A stretch of 64,000 bases of DNA from contig NZ_CP041387.1 of NCBI RefSeq assembly GCF_007005445.1, forward strand, positions 2,480,001-2,544,000. The letters are read 5' to 3'. The DNA is from Rhodopseudomonas palustris. Lineage in GTDB: Bacteria; Pseudomonadota; Alphaproteobacteria; Rhizobiales; Xanthobacteraceae. Shown piece by piece: positions 19,801 through 27,684 of the stretch; the first letter of the stretch is position 1, and every line of letters begins with the position of its first letter. The notes under the pieces were generated by a model. That model was not told where the DNA came from. It did no database searches and was given only the letters and a program-made list of their open reading frames with translations. A program made the translations under genes and the position numbers.

Positions 19801-20300
19801 GCGATGAAGGCGTGGTCGGACTGATGCGGCACGGTCGACGACTTAGCGCCGTGATCGTCGCCGGCGAGGCACAGCACGCCGCCGTGCTTGGCCGAGCCAG
19901 CGGCGTTGGCGTGGCGGAACACGTCGCCGCAGCGGTCGACGCCCGGGCCCTTGCCGTACCAGATGCCGGTGACGCCGTCGTACTTCGCGCCGGGCGACAA
20001 ATTGAGCTGCTGCGTGCCCCAGATCGCGGTCGCGGCGAGATCTTCGTTCACGCCGGGCTGGAATTTGACGTTGTACTGTTCGAGATGATGGCGGGCGGCG
20101 ACGAGCTGCTGATCGTAGCCGCCGAGCGGCGAGCCGCGATAGCCGGTGACGAAGCCGGCGGTGTTGAGGCCGGCCGCGCGGTCGCGCCGGACCTGCGCCA
20201 TCGGCAGCCGCACCAGCGCCTGGATGCCGGTGAGGAAGACGTGTCCTGAGTGCTGCGTGTATTTCTGATCGAGACTGATCGGTCCCTGGTCGATTCCCAT
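16815..20300 (-). CDS. Indolepyruvate ferredoxin oxidoreductase, fused alpha/gamma type
   Basis: A 1161-residue thiamine-diphosphate enzyme that converts aryl- or branched 2-oxoacids with CoA to acyl-CoA, CO2 and reduced acceptor. The N-terminal pyrimidine-binding part (FVTGYRGSPLGGYDQQL) is followed by the TPP/Mg domain (CSGCPHN, ANLGDGTYFHSG, NDAVAMTGGQ). A cysteine cluster (CEGCGDC, then a further Cys) fits an iron-sulphur site. The C-terminal gamma-like domain begins near GGVGGTGVLTIGALLG. The single-chain form is typical of aerobic proteobacteria. The ATG at 20300 has GAGGG upstream; an ATG 30 nt earlier is less supported. It lies upstream of the thiolase cluster, from which a repeat separates it, and is divergent from the next gene. 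Confidence 0.95.
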   Translation of the reverse strand: MGIDQGPISLDQKYTQHSGHVFLTGIQALVRLPMAQVRRDRAAGLNTAGFVTGYRGSPLGGYDQQLVAARHHLEQYNVKFQPGVNEDLAATAIWGTQQLNLSPGAKYDGVTGIWYGKGPGVDRCGDVFRHANAAGSAKHGGVLCLAGDDHGAKSSTVPHQSDHAFIAALMPYLYPSSIHEMIEMGLLGIAMSRYSGCWVGMKVITETVETTAEINLADEMKPFVIPTDFEMPPGGLNLRWPDDRYDQDRRLQDYKGFAAIAFARANKVNRITMDSPNARFGIMASGKSYEDVRQALRELGVDEQVAARIGLRLYKIGMPWPLEPEGVQEFARGLEEIFVVEERREIVENQVKQLLFGMRDRPRVIGKMDDRNHRFLPFAEELSVAKVATSMVDRLLAMEIDPTIAEMLRAKADWFHGRDASQVQAVVPIARTPYFCSGCPHNTSTKVPEGSRALAGIGCHFMSLWMDRSTETFTHMGGEGVPWVGIAPFTDEKHIFANLGDGTYFHSGSLAIRQSIASKANITYKILYNDAVAMTGGQRHDGDLSPQQITYQLHAEGIREIYLVSENPDAYPADTIAPGVHLRHRDELDAVMKECREIKGASAIVFVQTCAAEKRRRRKRGLMEDPARRVMINAAVCEGCGDCSVQSNCISVEPLETELGRKRAINQSTCNKDYSCLKGFCPSFITIDGGKLRKRGAVDLGDLGSLPEPATRPGLDKPYNVAVGGVGGTGVLTIGALLGMAAHIEGKASMILDMSGLAQKGGAVLSHVRLSDKPEDVTCSRIVTGTADVLIVADEVMAISKETLSLCEAGRTHGVVNTHLIPIADFIRNRDFDFQTRKVNSVLEAALRKDSAFLDFTKAAETLLGDSIATNMMMMGFAYQHGLLPLSATAIEQAIELNGVSIKMNTQAFRLGRLAAADPARLASLLQGADHTTTGKTQGEMSLDEIIAHRSALLTSYQGKRLAKRYADLVATVRSAAEAGGYGEALPRAVALNYAKLLAYKDEYEVARLLTEPGFEQQIRDQFEGDYKISFNLAPPILPGIDLTGRPKKRHFGEGMRPVFRTMAKFSFLRGTPLDPFGYHPERKLERKLIADYEADVASVLQHLSPATIDTAVELLAMPDRIRGYGPIKQKSVDDTAPRFAELRANLRDPQPAPPRQMAAE

Positions 20301-20630
20301 CCGGCCCTCGCGAAAGGCATTGGACCGCAAGGGCCATTCGGCCGCTGAAGCGGTCTCTGTTTCGAAACAGTCTAAGCTGGTTTTTCCGCCTCGCGCACCA
20401 CAAAAAGCCGCGCGTTCAAGGCATTCCGCCTGTTCGCATTTTGATGTCTCAAAAGCCGCATCCCGCTTGCATGAAGTGCCGCCACGTCGCGGCTCGGCGA
20501 ACGATCATGTCCGGTGCACCGCAACACGTTCCATGCCTGACGAAGGCGATTCGACCGGGAACCGCGGACTACGCTGGGAACGGAAGGTTTGACGATGGAT
20601 TGTTGCAACGAAGCCGAAAGGAGGACCGAT
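20301..20630. other. Divergent intergenic region
   Basis: A 330-nt gene-free region between the divergent indolepyruvate oxidoreductase gene and the small membrane-protein gene at 20631. It should contain both promoters. No clear -35/-10 pair or operator palindrome could be assigned with confidence. Confidence 0.45.
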
Positions 20631-21032
20631 ATGGCACGCCACCCCGATGACCCGTACCGCAGCGGTACCGCAGGCGACGATCCCCGCACCCCGTCACAGC
20701 TCGACAGCGATTTGCAGGCCGACCCCGAGATGCGCGAAGGCCCGGTGACGGCGGGGCGGCTGGCGCTGGCCGCCGTGGCGATCGTGCTGGTGTTCGGCGC
20801 GGTGATCTATGGCATGAGCGGATCGTCGACCGATCCGGCCACCAATCCGGGGGTCGCGACCCAGACCTCGCCGCCGCCGCCGAGCCAGACCGGCGTGAGC
20901 AATGCGCCGCCGGTGCCGCCGGGCGTTCGCGACGTGACGCCGCGCAACGCCGAGGGAGACTCCGGCATCACCACCGGTGCGGCGCCGGCCCCGACCGCGC
21001 CGCCGAGCACACCCACCGGCCGCGGTAACTAA
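20631..21032 (+). CDS. Small single-pass membrane protein with Pro/Thr-rich tail
   Basis: A 133-residue protein of unrecognised family. A hydrophilic N-terminus (MARHPDDPYRSGTAGDD) is followed by one membrane helix (LALAAVAIVLVFGAVIYGM, ~residues 43-61). The ~70-residue tail is rich in Pro, Thr, Gly and Ala and ends PTGRGN. A strong ribosome-binding site (AAAGGAGG) ends 6 nt before the ATG at 20631 and decides the start against an in-frame ATG further upstream. The topology suggests an inner-membrane anchor with a disordered periplasmic tail. Similar short proteins of unknown function are common in Bradyrhizobiaceae. Confidence 0.75.
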   Translation: MARHPDDPYRSGTAGDDPRTPSQLDSDLQADPEMREGPVTAGRLALAAVAIVLVFGAVIYGMSGSSTDPATNPGVATQTSPPPPSQTGVSNAPPVPPGVRDVTPRNAEGDSGITTGAAPAPTAPPSTPTGRGN

Positions 21033-21256
21033 AGCGACCACATCCTCAACAGAGGTCACTCGCAATGCGGCGACAGCACCAAAGCTGTTCGCCGCATTGT
21101 GCCTTCTGCCGTACCAAGCACCACTGGCGCATTCATGCCTCGTTCAGTCCGAATCGGCTAGACGATCATCCGGGGACGAATGAACGGATGCGGCCTCGAT
21201 TCGAGGACCGCGCCACCAACGCAAGCCGTGCATCGGACTGGAAGGAACAAGATTAG

Positions 21257-21547
21257 ATGAAGAAGATCTTTGCCGCCGCTTTATTCGCCGCGACGCTGGT
21301 CGGAGCCGGCGCAGCCAACGCCATGCCGCTGGCGCCGCTCGGATCGGCCGCTACCGGCGACGTGATCCAGGTCGCTCAGGGCTGCGGCCCGGGTTGGGCT
21401 CGTGGTCCCGGCGGTCGCTGCCGTCCGATGTATCGCCGTCCCGCCTACGTCCGCCCGCCGGTGGTCGTTCCGCCGCGCGTGGTCGCGCCGCGCGCCTGCC
21501 CGCCCGGCTACGCCTGGCGTCAGGGCCGCTGCTTCCGCCGGTTCTGA
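21257..21547 (+). CDS. Small secreted GCGPGW/Arg-Pro-rich protein
   Basis: A 96-residue exported protein of unknown function. The signal peptide is MKKIFAAALFAATLVGAGAANA (22 residues). The mature part has the motif QGCGPGWARGPGGRCRP, then an Arg/Pro/Val-rich segment, and finally ACPPGYAWRQGRCFRRF. The paired Cys-containing GCGPGxxRGxxGxC blocks recur in small periplasmic proteins of rhizobia and related genera. The ATG at 21257 lies about 10 nt after a GGAAGGAA ribosome-binding site. A strong terminator follows ~25 nt after the stop. Confidence 0.82.
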   Translation: MKKIFAAALFAATLVGAGAANAMPLAPLGSAATGDVIQVAQGCGPGWARGPGGRCRPMYRRPAYVRPPVVVPPRVVAPRACPPGYAWRQGRCFRRF

Positions 21548-21569
21548 TCGGTCAGCAAACTGGTCTCGA

Positions 21570-21598
21570 AAAGCCCCGCTTCGCGCGGGGCTTTTTTT
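21570..21598 (+). terminator. Rho-independent terminator
   Basis: AGCCCCGC (21572-21579) pairs with GCGGGGCT (21585-21592) around a 5-nt loop and is followed by a run of T residues. It lies directly after the small secreted protein gene. Confidence 0.92.
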
Positions 21599-21610
21599 CA
21601 TTCAGCCCGA

Positions 21611-22420
21611 TCAGCGGAAGCTGAAAAGCAATTTGCGCAGGCTGTAGAGCGGCACCCACGGCAACAGGATCGGGACGCGGCGGACGTAGTCCTGATAGTC
21701 GGAGCGGTCGCTGTAGCGTTCGTCCTGCTTGCGCTCCAGCCCGGCGGCCGCGGCGGTCATCAGCGCTTCGATGTAGATCAGCCCGAGCAGCGTCAGCGCC
21801 CAGGCCCAGCCGGAGCCGTAGGCCGACAGACCGGAGAACCACACCCCGAACCAGAACAACATCTCGCCGAAGTAATTCGGGCAGCGCATCGTGCGATACA
21901 GCCCGGTGTCGCAATAATGCGACGGATGCACGGCCTTGTAGCGATACTTCTGCCAGTCGGCGAGGCTCTCGATCCATAGCCCGGCGACCATGATCATCAC
22001 TCCGAGCGGCACCGACACCGGCCACACGCCCTCGGCCTGCAGCGACAGCGTCAACAACGCCGGCAAGAACAGCAGCGTGAACAGCAGGCTGACGCCGAGC
22101 CAGATCGCGATCTTGTGCCACAGCTTCAGCTCAGCGGTGCGTCGCTCGGCACGCGCCAGCTCGGCCGCATAGATCGGATTGCGCTCGCGGATCGCCAGGA
22201 ACAGGCCGAGCCGGAGGCCGTAGGCCAGCAGCAGCACGAGCTGCAGCGTCACCCAGCCCGACATGGTGCCGGAAAACAGCAGCACGAACACCACGCTCTG
22301 GGACGCGATCGCGCCAGCATAGCACAGGCTGACGAAGTAATAGACCCGCCGGAAGCCGGGTGCCGCAACGACGAGGCAGACAGCGAACGCCAGCGCTACG
22401 AGATGCCACGGAATCGTCAT
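21611..22420 (-). CDS. DUF1295 (steroid 5-alpha-reductase-like) membrane protein
   Basis: A 269-residue polytopic membrane protein with about seven helices. The C-terminal block contains HPSHYCDTGLYRTMRCPNYFGE and WFGVWFSGLSAYG, followed by a conserved YQDYVRRVPILLPW end. These are hallmarks of DUF1295, the isoprenylcysteine methyltransferase/steroid reductase-like superfamily (the RxPNYFGE motif binds the cofactor). The catalytic role in bacteria is unsettled: reduction of a lipid-like substrate with NADPH is the family inference. The ATG at 22420 begins the first helix (MTIPWHLVALAFAVCLVV); an upstream in-frame start adds Arg/Ser-rich residues with no membrane character. It is convergent with the preceding gene and shares the terminator region. 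Confidence 0.88.
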   Translation of the reverse strand: MTIPWHLVALAFAVCLVVAAPGFRRVYYFVSLCYAGAIASQSVVFVLLFSGTMSGWVTLQLVLLLAYGLRLGLFLAIRERNPIYAAELARAERRTAELKLWHKIAIWLGVSLLFTLLFLPALLTLSLQAEGVWPVSVPLGVMIMVAGLWIESLADWQKYRYKAVHPSHYCDTGLYRTMRCPNYFGEMLFWFGVWFSGLSAYGSGWAWALTLLGLIYIEALMTAAAAGLERKQDERYSDRSDYQDYVRRVPILLPWVPLYSLRKLLFSFR

Positions 22421-22523
22421 GTCGGTGCACGTCCTTGTCCGGTGAGCGTCCTTATAGGCCGCCCGGACGTTCGGAGCTATGTCCGGCATCAAAGCCAGCG
22501 CCGGCCGCCGAGACGTCGCCCGG

Positions 22524-23072
22524 CTATTTCGCCGTACAACGCTGCCCGGGAACGCGGCTGTCGCAGACGCGCGAGACCTCGAAGAACCGCGTCCACAGCT
22601 TGCGCTGTTTGGCGTTCGGCTCGGCATCGGCCGTCAATCGCAGCGCGTAGAAATTCTCGCGGCCCTGCACCGCCTTCCACCAGCTCAGCGACGGCTTGCC
22701 GTCGTCCTTGGCGCTCGGGCAGCTCTCGCTCCACATCACCATCGGATACAGGTTTTCGTTGCCGTGCCGGAGCTCTTCGAACCGGGCGCCGGGACAGTCC
22801 GCCGTCGCCGCCTTCTGCCGCGCGGCGCGATAGGCCTCGGGAGACTGTTCGGTCTGCCTGAACAGCGTCTGCGCGGTTATCCGCGTCGTCGCGCTGGCGA
22901 TGTTCTCGCTGCCCGGCACCAGCACCGTGGTGCGCTCGCTGTCGTTGCTCGCCTCGGCGACCACCTTGAAGCCCTTCGGTGATTGCAGCAGCAGTTTCTC
23001 GGTGTCCGCGGCGCGCGAGCTGCCGGCGGTGACGAGGGACGCGATCAGGCACAGAACGGCAACGCGGAGCAT
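22524..23072 (-). CDS. Exported hypothetical protein
   Basis: A 182-residue protein with a signal peptide (MLRVAVLCLIASLVTAGSSRA, cleaved around residue 21) and no recognised domain. The mature protein contains LLLQSPKGFKVVAEAS, a central acidic stretch, and four cysteines in CPGAR, SESCPSA, RVCDSR and GQRCTAK. The last two pairs suggest disulphides and periplasmic residence. It lies 103 nt upstream of the DUF1295 gene and 89 nt downstream of the phosphatase/kinase gene on the same strand. No further function can be assigned. Confidence 0.8.
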   Translation of the reverse strand: MLRVAVLCLIASLVTAGSSRAADTEKLLLQSPKGFKVVAEASNDSERTTVLVPGSENIASATTRITAQTLFRQTEQSPEAYRAARQKAATADCPGARFEELRHGNENLYPMVMWSESCPSAKDDGKPSLSWWKAVQGRENFYALRLTADAEPNAKQRKLWTRFFEVSRVCDSRVPGQRCTAK

Positions 23073-23161
23073 GAACGGTGAGCCCGGATGGATTGAGGCG
23101 GCGAAGCTTGCCCGAGAACCGTGCCCTATTCAATATCACCGGTGACAGCAGGCGCGCTCAG

Positions 23162-24895
23162 TCAGATCCCGCCGTGCAGCCGCGCCAGCAGCCCCACGAT
23201 GATCAATGCCAGCAACGCCGACAGAAGCTGCCAGAACAGCAAGGGATTGCGCGCGGCGAGCGGCTGCGGCCGGGCGGCGAGATAGTCAGCCCGCGGATGC
23301 CGCAGATCGTGCACAAATTCCGACAGCGCCGGATAGCGCTTGGCCGGATCGAGACTGACCGCGCGTTGCAGCGCGCGATCGATCCAGACCGGCACCTTCG
23401 CATTGTGGTCGGCGGCCGGGCTATAACGCAGCTTGCGGGATTTCAACGCCTGGTTGGCGCGTGCCAGCTCGGCGCCGTAGGGCAGCCGACCGGTCAGCAT
23501 CTGATAGGCGATCACGCCGAGCGAGAACTGATCCGACAGCACCGAGCCGCCCTGCCCGGCGAAATATTCCGGTGCCATGTACTGCACGGTGCCGAGCAGT
23601 TCGTCGCCACCGGCCGGCCCGAGTTCGGCGACGCCGGAGACGCGCACCGAGCCGAAGTCGATGATCTTCACCGTGCCGCTGCGATCGATCATCACGTTGG
23701 CCGGCCGCAGATCCTGATGCACCATCTCCTTGCGGTGGAACGCGTAGAGCCCCCTCGCGATCTGCTCGATCAGGCTGCGGACGGTTTCGAGCTCCGCGCG
23801 CGGATGGTCGATCATCCACTGCGCCAGGGTCTGGCCTTCGATGTATTCGAAGGCGACGTAAAGATAGCTGCGCGGCCGCTGCACGGCGCGCGGCTTCAGC
23901 ACATGCGGGCTGTCGATCCGCCGCGCGATCCACTCCTCCAGCATGAAGCGCCTGCGAAAGTCGGCATCGTCTCGCAGATCCACGGACGGCGTCTTCAGCG
24001 CCACCAGTTCGCCGGTCGCGATATCGGCCGCCAGATAGATGTGGCTCCGGCTCGAGGCGTGAAGCTCGCGGAGGATGCGGTAGCCGTCGAACTCGGCGCG
24101 CGGTTCGAGCTGCGGCGGCAACGGCAATTCAGCGGCGCGGCCGAACAGATCGGCGGCCTCCGCATCCGGAACCGCATCGATCCGAACCACCTGAACGGTG
24201 AGATTGTCGTCACTGCCGTTGGCGAACGCCTCGCCGACGATCGCCCGCGCCGCGGCGTCGAGGTCGTCGCCGTGCTCGCGCAGCGCCCGCACCACGAAGC
24301 GCTGTGCGACGTGCTCGTACACGCCGTCGGTCGCCAGCACGAACACGTCGCCGGGCCCGATCGCCACCGACCGGTAGTCGATCTCGACCTGCGGATTGAC
24401 GCCGAGCGCACGGCCGAGATAGCTCTGCTCGGCGGACAGCCGCACCCGATGATCCTCGGTGAGCTGCTCCAGCGCGGCGCCGGCCAGCCGATAGATCCGG
24501 CTGTCGCCGATGTGAAAAAGATGCGCTGCCGCTCCTTTGATCACCAGCGCGCTCAGCGTGCAGACGTAGCCCTTGTCGCGGTCGTAGCGATAATCGCTGC
24601 GCCGGGTCTCGGAGTGCAGCCATGAATTGGTCGCGGCGATCACCCGCTGCGCCGAGGATTTCACCGACCACGCCTCGGACGTGCAGTAGTAATCGGTCAG
24701 GAAGCTCTTCACCGCGGACTCGCTGGCGACCTGACTGACGTCGCTCGACGAGATGCCGTCGGCGAGCGCGATCGCGATGCCCTTGGTGGTGAGCAGCGGC
24801 TCGGCCGGGATCAGCGCGCCGTAGAAATCCTGGTTGACGGGCTTGCGTCCCGGCGACGAAGCCTGCCCGATCGACACTGTGAGCTGCTGCGCCAT
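23162..24895 (-). CDS. Bifunctional PP2C phosphatase/Ser-Thr protein kinase, membrane-anchored
   Basis: A 577-residue signalling fusion. The PP2C phosphatase occupies residues ~1-240, with metal-binding Asps in NQDFYG, ALADGISSSD, GDSRIYR and SDDNLT. A Hanks-type kinase spans ~270-530: K301 (VALKTP), catalytic D395 in HQDLRPAN, D413 of DFG and the GTVQYMAPEY activation segment. The glycine loop is degenerate (LHASSRSHIY), so ATP binding may be atypical. A C-terminal helix (PLLFWQLLSALLALIIVGLL) anchors it in the membrane with its enzymatic parts in the cytoplasm. The ATG at 24895 starts the PP2C domain. It is 67 nt downstream of the formate/nitrite transporter and likely co-transcribed, which suggests control of transport by phosphorylation. 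Confidence 0.92.
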   Translation of the reverse strand: MAQQLTVSIGQASSPGRKPVNQDFYGALIPAEPLLTTKGIAIALADGISSSDVSQVASESAVKSFLTDYYCTSEAWSVKSSAQRVIAATNSWLHSETRRSDYRYDRDKGYVCTLSALVIKGAAAHLFHIGDSRIYRLAGAALEQLTEDHRVRLSAEQSYLGRALGVNPQVEIDYRSVAIGPGDVFVLATDGVYEHVAQRFVVRALREHGDDLDAAARAIVGEAFANGSDDNLTVQVVRIDAVPDAEAADLFGRAAELPLPPQLEPRAEFDGYRILRELHASSRSHIYLAADIATGELVALKTPSVDLRDDADFRRRFMLEEWIARRIDSPHVLKPRAVQRPRSYLYVAFEYIEGQTLAQWMIDHPRAELETVRSLIEQIARGLYAFHRKEMVHQDLRPANVMIDRSGTVKIIDFGSVRVSGVAELGPAGGDELLGTVQYMAPEYFAGQGGSVLSDQFSLGVIAYQMLTGRLPYGAELARANQALKSRKLRYSPAADHNAKVPVWIDRALQRAVSLDPAKRYPALSEFVHDLRHPRADYLAARPQPLAARNPLLFWQLLSALLALIIVGLLARLHGGI

Positions 24896-24962
24896 GCGCC
24901 CTGCTGCGAAACGAGTAACGGGAGCTTCACCCCGGCCGGCGAAGCTCCCGAACCCGAGCGGT

Positions 24963-25802
24963 TTACGCCGCAATGCGCGGCGACGAGACCGGCGCGATGC
25001 TGCGCTTCGCCGCGGTGCGGACGTGGGTGGTGTAGAGCGTCAGCCCGGTGAAGGCGAGCCCGCCGACCAGATTGCCGAGCACGGTCGGGATTTCGTTCCA
25101 GATCAGATAGTCGAGGATCGAGAACTTGGCGTGCAGCATCAGGCCCGACGGGAACAGGAACATGTTCACCACCGAATGCTCGAACACCATGTAGAAGAAC
25201 ACCAGGATCGGCATCCACATCGCCAGCACCTTGCCCGGCACCGTGGTCGAGATCATCGCCATCACCACGCCGGTGGAGACCATCCAGTTGCACAGCACGC
25301 CGCGGAAGAACAGCGTCGCCATGCCGGCGGCGCCGTGCGCCGCGTAGCCGAGCGTGCGGCCCTCGCCGATATTGCCGAGCGCGGTGCCGACCTTGTCGGG
25401 CGCCTGGCTGAAGCCGAAGGTCGTCACGAACGCCATCAGGAACGCCACCGTCACCGCTCCGGCGAAATTGCCGATGAATACCAGGCCCCAGTTGCGCAGC
25501 ACGCCGCCGATCGTGCAGCCCGGGCGTTTGTCCAGCCAGGCCAGCGGCGCCAGCACAAACACGCCGGTAAGCAGGTCGAAGCCGAGCAGATACAACATCG
25601 TAAAGCCGACCGGGAACAGCAGCGCGCCGATCAGCGGCTGGCCGGTGTTGACGTTGATGGTCACCGCGAACCAAGCGGCGAGCGCCAGGATGGCGCCGGC
25701 CATGTAGGCGCGGATCACCGTGTCGCGGGTGGACATCAAGATCTTGGACTCGCCGGCGTCGACCATCTTGGTGACGAATTCAGAAGGCGCGAGGTAGGAC
25801 AT
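24963..25802 (-). CDS. Formate/nitrite transporter (FocA/NirC family)
   Basis: A 279-residue pentameric-channel-type protein with six membrane helices. Family marks are GNFAGAVTVAFLMAF near the first signature, RGVLCNWMVSTGVVMA (the CNW motif) and the central-pore histidine in FEHSVVNMFLFP. Members pass formate, nitrite or hydrosulphide. No nirBD or pfl genes are nearby, so the substrate is open, although nitrite is the common case when paired with a PP2C/kinase fusion. The start at 25802 (MSYLAPSEFVTKMVDAG) is chosen because the cytoplasmic N-terminal helix begins there; upstream in-frame codons are Arg/Ser-rich. It is first in a two-gene operon with the phosphatase/kinase. Confidence 0.94.
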   Translation of the reverse strand: MSYLAPSEFVTKMVDAGESKILMSTRDTVIRAYMAGAILALAAWFAVTINVNTGQPLIGALLFPVGFTMLYLLGFDLLTGVFVLAPLAWLDKRPGCTIGGVLRNWGLVFIGNFAGAVTVAFLMAFVTTFGFSQAPDKVGTALGNIGEGRTLGYAAHGAAGMATLFFRGVLCNWMVSTGVVMAMISTTVPGKVLAMWMPILVFFYMVFEHSVVNMFLFPSGLMLHAKFSILDYLIWNEIPTVLGNLVGGLAFTGLTLYTTHVRTAAKRSIAPVSSPRIAA

Positions 25803-26192
25803 CTGCTCCGTGCTCCGTTTGCTGCTGAAAAGGCCGCGTCGGAACGCACAAGCGACGGGAGCAACATGGGAGCGGAGTCTGGGCGACGCCGCGGCTCTCC
25901 TGATGGAGAGCTGTCCCATTGCTGTCTGCCGGACACCGGCTTGGGCAATTCTCGGACGGCGGTCGTCGTTGACCGGAACTTACTAAGCAATCGCCGTGCC
26001 AGCGGCTGACGGCTCTGGCTACGCGTATTTCCCCGAGAAATTCCTCAGATCACGCTGCACCGGCCCCGCCGCTGGGCTGCGCCGATGCCCAGAGTCTGCG
26101 CAACCGGCCTGCGCATAGCTCGCATTTGAGGCACCTCTCAATCCGACCACGGCGGCCCGATGCTGCCCGAGCTATCGTCAGTTCGCCGGGAG
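25803..26192. other. Gene-free region upstream of the transporter
   Basis: About 390 nt with no supported gene; overlapping reading frames look like noise. It contains the transporter promoter at its left end and the 3' flank of the lipase-like gene at its right. No clear FNR, NtrC or sigma-54 site could be read. Confidence 0.45.
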
Positions 26193-27251
26193 TTACTTCG
26201 GAAGGATCCGGGCCAGCACCCGCTCGATCCAACTGTCGCCGGGGTCGGTGCCGGGCGGCAGCGGCAGCGGACGCGCCCGGCTCGGCCATTCGACAGCCGG
26301 CCCGGCCGCTTCGAGCAGCCCCGCGGCGAGATCCGCCATGCTGTGTTTGGCGACGCCGTGCCCGCCGGCGCCGAAGCTGAACCGAACCGTCCGGATCTGC
26401 GGGTTGAAGGCGTCGACCGGATAGAGCTGGGTCATCAGAAACCGCAAATACGCGAGGATCTCGCCGCGCTGATACACCCGATCGATCACGAGCCCGATCG
26501 CGTTCTGCGGGCCGTTGACGCCCGGATCGTAGTATCCGGTCACGGTCGAGGGATCGAATGCGTAGACTTCGCGGATGCGGCCGTCCCTGTAGGCGGCCTG
26601 CTGCGCCAGCCCGCCGCCGAGCGAATGCCCGACCGCGACGATCCGCGGCGCCGGCCGGCCGTGGACAACCAGCGCCCGATCGAGGATCGGTCCGATGTGC
26701 CGCTGCACCTGCCGATATTGATCATCATACGGCAGGAAACGCGTCACCCAGCGGAAGTTCGCCATCCAGTCGTCGGCCTCACGAAAATCGGTGCCGCGAA
26801 ATGCGACGACGATCTCGTTGCGGTCCTGGTGGCCGAACACCTTGTAGCCGAGCCCGCCGAGGGCCTTGCCGCCGCACCCGCCCTCGCCCTCCGGACACGG
26901 CAGCGGCCCCTCGCCCTGCTCAATCAGCGCCCAACCGGCGGACCAGCCGCCCAGCAACTCGGCGGTGACCCGCGCCAGCGCCGGATCGTTCGGCGCCGGG
27001 CGCCTCAGTAGTTCCTGCAGCTTCGGCGGCCCCTCGCCGCCGTCGCGGTCATAGGCCCACAGCGCGAACAGCGCATAGGGCAGGTAATGACCGGCATAGG
27101 CCGACGACGGCAGGTGCGCCTCGCGATAATCGCCGACCCGGACGAACATCTCGCCACTGTTCTGGCGATAGCTGTCGAACGAGCCGTGCCACCACAACCA
27201 TCCGGCCAGCGCGGCCGCAGCAACCAATCCAACAATCACCAGGGCACGCAT
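26193..27251 (-). CDS. Lipase class 3-like alpha/beta-hydrolase
   Basis: A 352-residue protein with an N-terminal signal or anchor helix (ALVIVGLVAAAALAGWLWW) and a lipase-3-type fold. The nucleophile elbow is IVAVGHSLGGGLAQQAAY, preceded by VVAFRGTDFREADDWMANF, which matches the family's FRGT block. The catalytic Asp is probably in the AFDPSTVTGYYD or YPVDAFNP region, and the C-terminal GAGGHGVAKHSM supplies a candidate His. Cysteines in PCPEGEGGCGG may form a disulphide loop. It should be exported or anchored to the periplasmic side and act on a lipid ester; the substrate is unknown. It is preceded by a palindromic repeat and appears monocistronic. Confidence 0.82.
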   Translation of the reverse strand: MRALVIVGLVAAAALAGWLWWHGSFDSYRQNSGEMFVRVGDYREAHLPSSAYAGHYLPYALFALWAYDRDGGEGPPKLQELLRRPAPNDPALARVTAELLGGWSAGWALIEQGEGPLPCPEGEGGCGGKALGGLGYKVFGHQDRNEIVVAFRGTDFREADDWMANFRWVTRFLPYDDQYRQVQRHIGPILDRALVVHGRPAPRIVAVGHSLGGGLAQQAAYRDGRIREVYAFDPSTVTGYYDPGVNGPQNAIGLVIDRVYQRGEILAYLRFLMTQLYPVDAFNPQIRTVRFSFGAGGHGVAKHSMADLAAGLLEAAGPAVEWPSRARPLPLPPGTDPGDSWIERVLARILPK

Positions 27252-27345
27252 CGAGCTCTCCTGGACTTGGTATCGATCTATGGACTACGAGTAGCGCTTC
27301 ATCGATTGAAGCGAATCTGGCCCTTCCCAAGGGGAATACTGACTT

Positions 27346-27451
27346 CTCATCCTAAGGAGCCCGGCAAAGCCGGCCGTCTCGAAAGATGAGGCCACGCATG
27401 AACCCGCGGCACATGGTTCGAGACGGCGCTACGCGCCTCCTCACCATGAGG
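27346..27451. repeat. Intergenic palindromic repeat, family A
   Basis: CTCATCCTAAGGAGCCCGGC at the left and GGTTCGAGACGGCGCTACG followed by CTCCTCACCATGAGG at the right form a ~105-bp imperfect palindrome like that at 14909-15020. The surrounding stretch 27252-27684 has no supported gene; short reading frames there run through the repeat. Confidence 0.75.
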
Positions 27452-27684
27452 CCCTGCCTACCGTCAGCATTCGGAAAAGCGTACGTAGTCCCATTTCCAT
27501 CAAAGAAGACCAGCTCTGGCAGCGTGCCGATCGCCGCAATTCTGGCGACAAGGCGCAACCCGCGATCAAATCAATATGTCCTGATTTGCAGCCGACCGCC
27601 AGCCGCGCATGCACGCGGATCGCTACAACTAACGATCAAACGATCGACCTAGATACCGTCGCGGCATCATAGCTCTCCGCACCG

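Noticed and set aside
16686..20249. 1187-codon plus-strand open frame over the indolepyruvate oxidoreductase
   Set aside because: Antisense shadow of a recognised enzyme, starting inside the family B repeat.
27386..27652. Short open frames across the repeat at 27346-27451
   Set aside because: They run through a palindromic repeat and have no start signals.
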